Shown one piece after another: positions 26,060-34,059 of a DNA stretch of 64,000 nt. Under the pieces are notes generated by a model. It had not been told where the DNA came from. It saw only the letters and a program-made list of their open reading frames with translations, and searched no databases. The number at the start of each line of letters is the position of its first letter. Position 1 is the first letter of the stretch. The stretch lies in the NCBI RefSeq assembly GCF_000002425.4, contig NC_037254.1:18364405-18428404 (forward strand). The letters are read 5' to 3'. The DNA comes from Physcomitrium patens (taxonomy: Eukaryota; Streptophyta; Bryopsida; Funariales; Funariaceae). Position numbers and translations under genes: made by a program.

Positions 26060-26606
26060 TAAAGCTACTAGAATGGATATAAGATTATTTTTGTAGATTT
26101 ATTACTTTACCTATTAGGAAACCATTTTCATATTTTGAAGCTTTCAAGGATGTTGGTTGGAGGATCTCTATGAAAAATAAAATAAAATCTATGTATAAAA
26201 ATAATACTTGAATAGTCATATCACACTTAAGGCTTAGCTCAAACCAAAAAGTATCTTATAAAAGAAAAATCCAAGGTTAATAGTCCAAAGTTTTGAACAA
26301 CAATCTAGAATTGACTTTGAAGAAATCTTTACTCTAATAGTAAAATGAAGCATAATTCATATGATAATAGTCTTAGAAGCACAAAAAAATTATAAATTTT
26401 TCCATATAATCACTAAGACTATGTTTCTCCATGGCAATTTAAAAGAAGAAGTATACATCATCCAACCACAAGATTTTATTGTAATTGGACAAAAATATCT
26501 TGTATACAAACTTTATAAAGATTTCTACAATGTTGTGCTAGAAAGTAGCATAATATGTAAAAAAAAAAACATCAAATTTTATGAATATTTAGATTATAAT
26601 TTATAA
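26060..26606 (+). pseudogene. Copia B reverse transcriptase, N-terminal half
   Basis: From about 26130 the DNA reads as decayed Copia RT. The best piece (26361-26606) includes the block aligned with V-K-T-A-F-L-N-G (read as T-K-T-M-F-L-H-G), then L-K-E-E-V-Y-x-x-Q-P and the K-L-Y-K-x-x-Y stretch. It stops near where the foreign DNA begins. The Y-x-D-D half is about 7.5 kb further right. Confidence 0.8.
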
Positions 26607-26723
26607 TAAAATAAAATAAAATACTTATTTAATTTATTTAAGTTTTTAGTTTAAATTTTGTAATTAAAAATAGAAGTTATAGAATTTATTGATAAGGAGT
26701 TTAGAAGGACTTTGATATTAAGG

Positions 26724-27275
26724 TGTCAAGGACAAAGACTCGATGAGGAAAAATATACACCAAAAGGCTATCTCGATATAATAAGTCAAAATATAAACAA
26801 GTAGGTATATTAAAAGGAAACTGGAATGGCTATTGCCACAAGACAAGAAACTAAAGACTCTTGAACCTGGACTAGAAGCAAGAAAGGAGTTGACAAGAGT
26901 GAAGAAGCCTTCACTCTTGTCTCTATATATACTATCTAACTAGGGGCTACGTGGCGACGTTCTATAGGACCTCCAATATGTGTTGACTTTGTAGGACACA
27001 TGCCTTGACTTACAAGGCAAGTTTTTCTACGTGTGGGCCACATAGTTAGCTTGATCTTCAAGCTAACAACATGTGTGGCACATGGCCAACTTGTTGACCA
27101 CGTTTCTAATCCAAAAAGTCAATTAAAGACACCTATGAAGTCAAAGCAGCGTCTAGGAAGTTTCTAGGAAGCTTCTATATGAAATATTATACAATTAACT
27201 TACTTTTATCTACTTTTACTTACTTCTACCTATTTCTATATGTAATTATTAGCTTACATGATTATGGCCGTGACA
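26724..27275 (-). repeat. 3' LTR of the gypsy chromovirus
   Basis: 552 bp, TGTCA...TGACA. It matches the right LTR except at four sites, and at each the left copy has G or C where the right copy has A or T. It carries the same 12-bp-stem hairpin and TATATATAG as the 5' LTR. Confidence 0.95.
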
Positions 27276-27288
27276 TTACCCCCCCTTC
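27276..27288 (-). other. Polypurine tract of the gypsy chromovirus
   Basis: On the minus strand a run of seven G preceded by AGAA lies 3 nt from the 3' LTR. This is the expected priming site for plus-strand DNA synthesis. Confidence 0.8.
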
Positions 27289-27316
27289 TAGAGACGAGTT
27301 CCACGAGGAGCGGTCA

Positions 27317-27739
27317 TCATATGTTGAGGAAATCTATGATGCGACGAATTGTATTCGCCACATACTCTGATCTCTGTTCTCTTCGAAGATGATTGATAGG
27401 GCCTCTCAACCATCGGTAGTGTCCCATACCAGGGCGGGAAGACCACCCAGTTATTTGATCATTATTGAGGCCTTCATAACTTCCTTCGAATAGAATATTC
27501 GGAACACCATCAGGAGTTGTTCCTACCTCTAGCAAAATCACCAAACATCGGGAGTCCCTTCCCAAATCGTGATACCAAACGCGTTGTATTTCACCATCTG
27601 TTCGAGGAAGAACATGTCGTTTTTGAAGATCTTCATCTCGATTGCGTCGTCTTGAAGGTTGTGACAATCGTAATGCCTCGTCCAGCAGGTCAGCAAACGA
27701 AGGTTTTTGAGTTGAATCTGCTGGTTGTTGGCTCTCCAT
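27317..27739 (-). CDS. Extra ORF between pol and 3' LTR, unknown function
   Basis: A 140-codon ORF starting with ATG, in sense orientation, 95 nt after the chromodomain frame ends and in a different register. It is rich in Arg, Asp, Glu and Gln, with no signal peptide or membrane segment visible. A Gly/Trp/Arg-rich stretch lies around residues 80-115. I recognise no family. It occupies a 495-bp segment (27321-27815) that is absent from the related relic at 61.65-63.78 kb. Its stop codon (27317-27319) lies at the left junction of that segment. A second, overlapping open frame (27837-27538) exists in another register and is probably a shadow. It could be captured host coding sequence, an accessory gene, or a segment lost from the relic. 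Expression is unproven. Confidence 0.55.
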   Translation of the reverse strand: MESQQPADSTQKPSFADLLDEALRLSQPSRRRNRDEDLQKRHVLPRTDGEIQRVWYHDLGRDSRCLVILLEVGTTPDGVPNILFEGSYEGLNNDQITGWSSRPGMGHYRWLRGPINHLRREQRSEYVANTIRRIIDFLNI

Positions 27740-27833
27740 CTAATTAGCGTCACAAATGCAAAGAAGTTACAAACAAGGATAGGAAATTGAATGTTATCTT
27801 GCCTCAATCTTGTCTCTTTTATAAGAGAGATTT

Positions 27834-28046
27834 TCATCTTGGTTTTGATGGATGTCGTTGATGAAAAACTTTGACTTTAGTTGATGCATTTGCTAGATTC
27901 CTAGATGGCTCCCATGTGCGTTCACTAATATCATATCCGCGCCAATGAACAAGATATTCCAGCTTATTTTGGCGCCGCCTTGAGTCTAATATCTCTTCCA
28001 CCTCAAATTCTTCATTATTATCTACTTCTATAGGAGGCGGTGGCAT
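27834..28046 (-). CDS. Chromodomain of the gypsy polyprotein
   Basis: The frame is the same as pol (the two starts are 1092 codons apart) and is cut off only by TAA at 28059-28061. It contains a chromodomain signature: E-V-E-E-I-L-D followed by Y-L-V-H-W-R-G-Y and T-W-E-P. In chromoviruses this C-terminal module of integrase steers insertion toward particular chromatin. At the stop position the relic at 62.05 kb reads a Ser codon (TCA), so the stop is probably private to this copy. Without readthrough, integrase here would lack its chromodomain. Confidence 0.85.
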   Translation of the reverse strand: MPPPPIEVDNNEEFEVEEILDSRRRQNKLEYLVHWRGYDISERTWEPSRNLANASTKVKVFHQRHPSKPR

Positions 28047-28058
28047 TTGTCTTCTTCC

Positions 28059-31000
28059 TTATATATCCACTATCTTATATGGTTCAAGAAGAGATACGTG
28101 GAATACAGGATGGATCTTCATTGACTCTGGTAGATGTAACCGATATGCAACTGGGTTGATCTGTTCAGAAACAGAAAAGGGGCCAAGCCTACGATAGTCC
28201 AACTTGTCACAAGGTCGAGTAGTCTTGATATTGCGACGAAGTAGCCATACCTTATCACCGACGTTGATCTGTGGTTGCTCCTTACGATATAGATCTGCGT
28301 TTATTTTTTGTCGTTCTTGAGCTTCCTTCAATTGTGTCTTCATTATTGCATGTAACTCTGACAACCGATTTGCCATATCTTCTGCTGCAGGATTATCAAC
28401 TTTTGAAAAATCAAAAGTATCAAGTCGTGGATGATAGCCATAATTGGCAAAGAAAGGTGTTTGTTGCGTGGAAGAATGTACCGTATTATTATAAGCAAAC
28501 TCTGCCAATGGCAGAAGGGTTGTCCAATCATCTTGTTGGTAGTTGATAGTACACCTTAAATATTGCTCCAAGACTTGGTTTACGCGCTTTGTTTGTCCAT
28601 CAGTTTGAGGATGAAAAGCCGAAGATAGTTTTATGTCCACTTTTAAAATCTTGAAAAGGGTCCTCCAAAATCTTGACACAAATTGAGTTCCCCTATCCAA
28701 TATGATATCTTTAGGTAATCCATGATAGCGATAGATATTATCAATGAAAAGCTTAGCTGTTTCTTCACCTGTGATAGATTTTGTACATGACACAAAATGT
28801 GCCATCTTGGTGAAACGATCTACTATCACAAATATAGAATCATAAGATCTTGAGCTTGGAAGATCTGTGATGAAATCCATAGAAACAGAAGACCATGGTT
28901 GTTCTGGTATAGGTAATGGCTGAAGAAGTCCGTAAGGTCGATGACGAGGAATTTTTGATCTTGAACAAATATCACATGATTGCACAAAGTCTTTGACTGA
29001 CTTCCACATTTGTGGCCACCAAAAATCTCTTGATATGAGTTCCAAAGTCTTATTATATCCAAAGTGCCCTGCTGCTGGAAAGTCATGATGTGCTTGAAGA
29101 ACACGTAAACGTGCTTCTCCTTCTGGAACATATAGGCGTCCTTCAAAATATAATAGATTATTCTTGAACTCGAACTTAGAAGGATCATGAGACTTGGAAG
29201 AATTATTCTCGATATCATAAACAAGAGGGTCTGAGGACATACTAGACTGGATTTGCTTGAGAAAAGTTGAATCAACAGTCAATGTTGATTTCATTGCTCG
29301 GAGATGAAATTGCTCCGGTTTCAAGAGGACCGTTCTTTGTTGCTCAAAAGCTGCATCTCCTTCTTTTGGTGCAAAATAAGAACGTCTAGATAGGGCATCG
29401 GATAAACCTTGTTGTTTTCCTGGCCGATAAGTGATAATGAAGTCGAATCTTGACAAAGACATACTCCAACGAGCTTGACGACGATTCAACACGTGTGCTG
29501 ACATGAAATACTCGAGGTTCTTGTGATCTGTATACACAGTGACTGGACTAGAAGCGCCTTCTAGATAATGACGCCATTCTTGAAAGGAATCCACGATCGC
29601 AAGAAGTTCTTTATCGTGGATCTCATAATTGATCTCGGCTGCTGAGAATTTTCTTGAATGAAAAGCTATCGGATGGAGTTTGTCATCTGTTCCCATTTGT
29701 GATAAAACTGCACTCAAGGCAAAATCTGATGCATCTGTTTCCATAAAAAATGCCTTGGAAAAGTCAACACGATATAAGACTGGTGCAGAGACAAACGATT
29801 TCTTCAAGGCTTTAAATGCTGCTTCCGCTTCTTGATTCCATTGAAATTTATCTTTACTAGTCAAGCGTGTAAGTGGAGCTGCAACTCGTGAGAAATCTTT
29901 GATGAAGATCTGATAGTAATTGGCAAATCCCAAGAAACATTGGACATCTCTTACCGTCCTTGGAATCTTCCAATCCACGATTGTTTGGACTTTCTTAGAA
30001 TCCATCATGAGACCATCATTTGAAATGATGTATCCTAAAAAGTCAACTTGAGTAGTGTGAAATACACACTTTTCCATCTTGGCGTACAATCCTGCATCTC
30101 TAAGTTTTTGTAATACTTGATGAACATATATTTCATGTTCTTCGACGTTCTTGGAATAGATCAGGATATCGTCTAGATAGCAGACGACAAAATTGTCTAA
30201 GAATTCACGAAATACATCATTCATGAGATGTTGAAAAGCAGCTGGTGCATTCGTGAGTCCAAAGGGCATGACATTATATTCGAAATGTCCATACCTGGTT
30301 CGAAACGCAGTCTTCCATTCATCTCCTTCTTTGATCCGTACTAGATTATATGCTCCTCTTAGATCTATTTTTGTATAGATCTTAGCTTGATTCAACTGGT
30401 CAAGGAGTCCTGATATCAAAGGTAATGGATACCTGTTCTTGATTGTGATCTTGTTGAGTCCTCGATAGTCAACACACATTCGTAAAGATCCATCTTTTTT
30501 CTTTACGAATAGAATTGGAGCTCCTGCTGGAGATTTTGAATGGCGTATGAAATTCTTCGCTAAATTCTCGTCAATATATGTCTTGAGTTCAGCCATCTCA
30601 TCTTGCGATAAACTGTAAATTGGTCCAAATGGTGGCTGAGTTCCTTCCTTGAGGTCGATTGAACAATCATATGGACAATGCTCAGGAAGAATATCTGCAT
30701 TCTTTTTCTCAAAAACGTCTTGATACTCCTGATATTGACTTGGAATGCCACTTGAAGTCTTTACGCTTTCAGAAATAGGTGCAGCATAAATAGCAAAAGT
30801 TGATCCTTCTTTTGCTGCGTGTATAAATGCTTTTGCACCTATCAGTACGGGTTTTACTGTATTAGACTTATAATTTTTTACTTGGTTCGTAGAACTATTA
30901 ATAACGCTTTTGGAAAAGTCAAGTTTACGCGAATTCCAATCTATTCGAGGATTATATTTTTCTAGCCAGGATAAACCTAAAATAACTGGATTGGACGGGG

Positions 31001-31322
31001 ATTTAATTATGTTAAAAGCTATGTAGCTATCATGACCGTCTATTGTTACTTTTATAGGATGAGTTTCATGAGTGACATCTCCAGAAGACAAGGGACGACC
31101 ATCTATGACTTCTACATGTACTGGTTTAGGTTTCTGTACATAGGGTATTTTATGACTTTTAACAAATTGTTCATCTAAAAAACATGCTGAGGCTCCCGAA
31201 TCTAATAAAGCAGAGGCTTTGTAATTCTTAGGTCCTAAATATAAGTCTATTATAAAACAAGGAGAGGATTCTGAGGAGAGGATAGGACCTTCATTAGGAA
31301 TTGTACAAGGTTCCAGCTGCAC
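28059..31322 (-). CDS. pol: Gypsy pol: protease, RT, RNase H, integrase
   Basis: Open for 1087 codons, in the -1 register relative to gag. The pol frame is open back to 31391 and overlaps gag by about 64 nt, so the true product probably starts within gag by frameshifting. Domains in order: aspartic protease with L-L-D-S-G-A-S-A (near 31200); RT with Y-L-D-D-I-L-I-Y-S (near 30190); RNase H with T-D-A-S-D; integrase zinc domain with H...H and C-x2-C (near 28980); integrase core with first Asp in S-M-D-F-I-T and second Asp in L-D-R-G-T-Q-F. At the third catalytic position the motif reads Q-T-K-R-V-N-Q where the family has Glu (codon AAG near 28591). The I-x-D-R-G position reads Leu here but Ser in the relic at 62.7 kb. 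Integrase is therefore probably inactive in this copy. Confidence 0.9.
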   Translation of the reverse strand: MQLEPCTIPNEGPILSSESSPCFIIDLYLGPKNYKASALLDSGASACFLDEQFVKSHKIPYVQKPKPVHVEVIDGRPLSSGDVTHETHPIKVTIDGHDSYIAFNIIKSPSNPVILGLSWLEKYNPRIDWNSRKLDFSKSVINSSTNQVKNYKSNTVKPVLIGAKAFIHAAKEGSTFAIYAAPISESVKTSSGIPSQYQEYQDVFEKKNADILPEHCPYDCSIDLKEGTQPPFGPIYSLSQDEMAELKTYIDENLAKNFIRHSKSPAGAPILFVKKKDGSLRMCVDYRGLNKITIKNRYPLPLISGLLDQLNQAKIYTKIDLRGAYNLVRIKEGDEWKTAFRTRYGHFEYNVMPFGLTNAPAAFQHLMNDVFREFLDNFVVCYLDDILIYSKNVEEHEIYVHQVLQKLRDAGLYAKMEKCVFHTTQVDFLGYIISNDGLMMDSKKVQTIVDWKIPRTVRDVQCFLGFANYYQIFIKDFSRVAAPLTRLTSKDKFQWNQEAEAAFKALKKSFVSAPVLYRVDFSKAFFMETDASDFALSAVLSQMGTDDKLHPIAFHSRKFSAAEINYEIHDKELLAIVDSFQEWRHYLEGASSPVTVYTDHKNLEYFMSAHVLNRRQARWSMSLSRFDFIITYRPGKQQGLSDALSRRSYFAPKEGDAAFEQQRTVLLKPEQFHLRAMKSTLTVDSTFLKQIQSSMSSDPLVYDIENNSSKSHDPSKFEFKNNLLYFEGRLYVPEGEARLRVLQAHHDFPAAGHFGYNKTLELISRDFWWPQMWKSVKDFVQSCDICSRSKIPRHRPYGLLQPLPIPEQPWSSVSMDFITDLPSSRSYDSIFVIVDRFTKMAHFVSCTKSITGEETAKLFIDNIYRYHGLPKDIILDRGTQFVSRFWRTLFKILKVDIKLSSAFHPQTDGQTKRVNQVLEQYLRCTINYQQDDWTTLLPLAEFAYNNTVHSSTQQTPFFANYGYHPRLDTFDFSKVDNPAAEDMANRLSELHAIMKTQLKEAQERQKINADLYRKEQPQINVGDKVWLLRRNIKTTRPCDKLDYRRLGPFSVSEQINPVAYRLHLPESMKIHPVFHVSLLEPYKIVDI

Positions 31323-31327
31323 GGTCC

Positions 31328-32332
31328 CTATTGTAGCTGGACGAATCCGTTTTCCGACATGTTGTCTTCTTTGACCGTCGTACCCCTCATTTTATAGTTG
31401 CGTCGTTTCTTTGGACAATGTTGAGCAGTGTGCTTAGGTTCTCCGCAATATAAACATAATCCTTCTTGACGACGACGAATCTTTTCTTGCTCAGTTAGAG
31501 GTTTAAAACGTACTGCGTCAATTTGCATGTCTTCTACTTCTGAATGTATGTTTGGCAAAGATGTTGATGTTGCCATTGAGTAATAACGTTGAGGTTCCCG
31601 TGAATGATTCTCAGATCGAAATTCAAAAAGTCGATTATCACATTTTACCGCAAAATCGATTGCTTGACTCAAAGTTTGAGGATCAGGTAAGTTGAGCATC
31701 AATTTCTTTACTTCGTATTGCAATCCATAAAGAAATTGACTGATGAGTGCAGCATCATTCCACTTGATGTCAATTGCAAGTTGTCGAAATTGTGAAGCAT
31801 ATACTGTTACTGAGCGATTTCCTTGTCGCAGAATTCGGATCTTATTTGTTGCAACACGAGTTGCATCGTGTTCACCATACATAGATCGAAACTCCGCCAA
31901 AAAAACTTCCAAATTGTCTAATATTGGATTTCGTTGTTCAAGAAAAGACGAAAACCACGATAATGCAGAACCAGAAAGTAGAGTGCCAATAAACCTGACT
32001 TGTGATCCTGAAGTTGGATAGCTTTGCGGTTGAAGTTCAATTGCCAATTGTACTTGATTGATGAACCCTCGAAACTTTGATCTCGTACAATCAAATTTCT
32101 CAGGTAAGGTAATTCTTGGTTCTCTAGTGCTTATAGGATGTTGTACAATTGGAGAAGGAACGTGATTTGTTGTAGATGTTGAAGCAGCTCCGATCATCTC
32201 TATATCTCCACTTTCTGCTATTCTTGTTCTTTCCTGTGTTGGTGAATTGAGTTGATGCATCGCAAGCATTAACTCCCTCATTTGCTCTTGCATTTGTGCC
32301 ATTGCACTCTTCATTTCAACAAGCTCTGCCAT
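31328..32332 (-). CDS. gag: Gypsy gag with CCHC zinc knuckle
   Basis: A 334-codon ORF starting about 210 nt inside the 5' LTR. An N-terminal coiled-coil-like Met/Gln-rich stretch (residues 1-30) is followed by a Retrotrans_gag-type capsid region (Y-G-E-H-D near residue 150), and near the C-terminus a C-x2-C-x4-H-x4-C knuckle (C-L-Y-C...H...C). Length is normal for chromovirus gag. No premature stop. The stop at 31328-31330 lies inside the overlap with the pol frame. Confidence 0.9.
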   Translation of the reverse strand: MAELVEMKSAMAQMQEQMRELMLAMHQLNSPTQERTRIAESGDIEMIGAASTSTTNHVPSPIVQHPISTREPRITLPEKFDCTRSKFRGFINQVQLAIELQPQSYPTSGSQVRFIGTLLSGSALSWFSSFLEQRNPILDNLEVFLAEFRSMYGEHDATRVATNKIRILRQGNRSVTVYASQFRQLAIDIKWNDAALISQFLYGLQYEVKKLMLNLPDPQTLSQAIDFAVKCDNRLFEFRSENHSREPQRYYSMATSTSLPNIHSEVEDMQIDAVRFKPLTEQEKIRRRQEGLCLYCGEPKHTAQHCPKKRRNYKMRGTTVKEDNMSENGFVQLQ

Positions 32333-32531
32333 AATGACACTAAGAAGAAAAATTTGTTTGATATTGCTGAAGACAAAAGAAAAGAAAGACTTGATAACAA
32401 AGAAGATACTAAGAACAATATCAGTTTAGAAGTGGGTAATCCGCAAACTTCTAATACGCTTATGTCTTGTCAAGAGAAAGGGGTAATCCACTCTTACTCA
32501 AGAAAAAACAAAGCTCTGATATTGTAAGTGT

Positions 32532-32542
32532 ACTCTTGTCAA
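32532..32542 (-). other. Putative self-primer binding site of the gypsy element
   Basis: Two nt inside the 5' LTR edge the element strand reads TTGACAAGAGT. This is an exact 11-nt complement of ACTCTTGTCAA at 32721-32711 in the LTR, the position where the mRNA is predicted to begin (about 31 nt from the first T of the TATA box). Pairing stops exactly at 11 nt on both sides. The geometry matches the self-priming of Tf1 and sushi-type elements; function is inferred. Confidence 0.65.
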
Positions 32543-32710
32543 TCTGTCAAGGACAAAGACTCGATGAAGAAAAATATACACCAAAAAGCTATCTCGATAT
32601 AATAAGTCAAAATATAAACAAGTAGGTATATTAAAAGGAAACTGGAATGGCTATTGCCACAAGACAAGAAACTAAAGACTCTTGAACCTGGACTAGAAGC
32701 AAGAAAGGAG

Positions 32711-32742
32711 TTGACAAGAGTGAAGAAGCCTTCACTCTTGTC
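32711..32742. repeat. Perfect 12-bp-stem hairpin in the gypsy LTR
   Basis: GACAAGAGTGAA and TTCACTCTTGTC form a perfect inverted repeat around a 6-nt loop, just downstream of the TATA box. The right arm contains the predicted mRNA 5' end. The left arm repeats the core of the primer-binding site. Confidence 0.8.
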
Positions 32743-32743
32743 T

Positions 32744-32752
32744 CTATATATA
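32744..32752 (-). promoter_or_regulatory. TATA box of the gypsy LTR
   Basis: TATATATAG on the element strand, placed to start transcription around 32721. The same motif is at 26931-26923 in the 3' LTR. Confidence 0.6.
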
Positions 32753-33379
32753 CTATCTAACTAGGGGCTACGTGGCGACGTTCTATAGGACCTTCAATAT
32801 GTGTTGACTTTGTAGGACACATGCCTTGACTTACAAGGCAAGTTTTTCTACGTGTGGGCCACATAATTAGCTTGATCTTCAAGCTAACAACATGTGTGGC
32901 ACATGGCCAACTTGTTGACCACGTTTCTAATCCAAAAAGTCAATTAAAGACACCTATGAAGTCAAAGCAGCGTCTAGGAAGTTTCTAGGAAGCTTCTATA
33001 TGAAATATTATACAATTAACTTACTTTTATCTACTTTTACTTACTTCTACCTATTTCTATATGTAATTATTAGCTTACATGATTATGGCCGTGACATAAG
33101 GATATAATATTTTGACATTTAGGCCTTCCCATGAAGATGGATAAGGCAAGTTGATGGAAGATTTTATTCCTATTATTCAAAGATCATGCCCAATCGGCTT
33201 CAAGATGTTGTCCAAGACCATATTAGAATTTGAAGCTACTTTAGGATAGCTATTTGAAGTTCAAAGATTAGAATTTATTAGCTTGTGTTGAGGGCTATAA
33301 GTTTTTTGCAAAAATTAAGGACTTTAGAGTTTTTATGAGAGAAAAAAGATGCTTGAAGTTAAGATCTTAAAATTGTATC

Positions 33380-33416
<37 letters not shown>

Positions 33417-34059
33417 TATATAAAGAATTGTATGAAAGCTTTTGGAGATCAAAAAGTGTGGTTCAAAAGCTAACTTAAGAAACTTCAAAATTGGAGTTTG
33501 TAAGTGAGTTTTTTTCATAGAGATTTTGGTTTGGGCCATATCTTAAAAATTGACATGTTTAGCACTTGTTAGATATTAGGCCATATTTGAAGATTTGTAA
33601 TTACTTTATAATTTTTTTTATTTCTTTATATTTTTTATTTTTTTATTTTTTTATTATAAATGTAGTTAAAGATATCAATTAACTTGTAGGAAAGTTTGAA
33701 TTCAATTAGAAAGATAGATTAAAAGATATTGGATGATACAAATTTGAAAGAAAACTTTATAAGAATAGAAGTGGTTTTAAAATATCTAGTCACATCTTGG
33801 AGATTTTTGTACATTCAAGATTTGCATATTTGAAGTAATTTTCTTCATGAAGATAAGCTATAAATAAAATTTGTTTTTTTTAAACTTAAAACATGTTTGA
33901 ATAATTAATGGTAACTAGAGGCTCAATGACTTCTTAAAGCAAATTCTTTTTACTATAATGGATTGAAATAAGCATTTAAAGCTTAGTATATCCAAATTGA
34001 CTTCTTTTTATACAAACAAGGTTTTTTATAAGGAGAAGGCAATTACAACCTATACATTG

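Larger units (their letters stand above)
26724..33096 (-). mobile_element. Young Ty3/gypsy chromovirus, nearly complete
   Basis: Two LTRs of 552 bp each flank leader, gag, pol (protease, RT, RNase H, integrase), a chromodomain and an extra ORF, all on the minus strand. The target duplication is TAAGG (26719-26723 and 33097-33101). The LTRs differ at only four positions (about 0.7 percent), so insertion was recent compared with everything around it. Gag and pol are open over full length. The visible lesions are one stop before the chromodomain and a Lys at the catalytic Glu position of integrase. Unlike the nearby Copia elements it lacks an iMet primer site at the LTR edge. Confidence 0.95.
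32545..33096 (-). repeat. 5' LTR of the gypsy chromovirus
   Basis: 552 bp, TGTCA...TGACA, with the TATA box and hairpin. It is followed on the element strand by a 2-nt spacer and the putative self-primer site. The leader runs from 32544 to the gag start at 32332. Confidence 0.95.
26610..33940. mobile_element. Possible intermediate insertion between Copia B halves
   Basis: Besides the gypsy element, about 110 bp (26610-26718) and 840 bp (33102-33940) separate the two Copia RT halves and do not read as RT. This suggests an older insertion of roughly 950 bp in Copia B, into which the gypsy element later jumped. I find no terminal repeats for it, so its nature is unknown. A T34 run lies at 33382-33415. 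Confidence 0.35.

Noticed and set aside
32512..32524. Sequence resembling a damaged iMet primer site (ATATCAGAGCT on the minus strand) in the gypsy leader
   Set aside because: It is more than 20 nt from the LTR edge and lacks the TGG start. A primer site should abut the LTR. I kept it only as a possible ancestral trace.
33382..33415. T34 tract as a possible LINE or SINE poly(A) tail
   Set aside because: No LINE coding sequence or SINE promoter boxes are visible beside it. Treated as simple repeat inside unclassified DNA.
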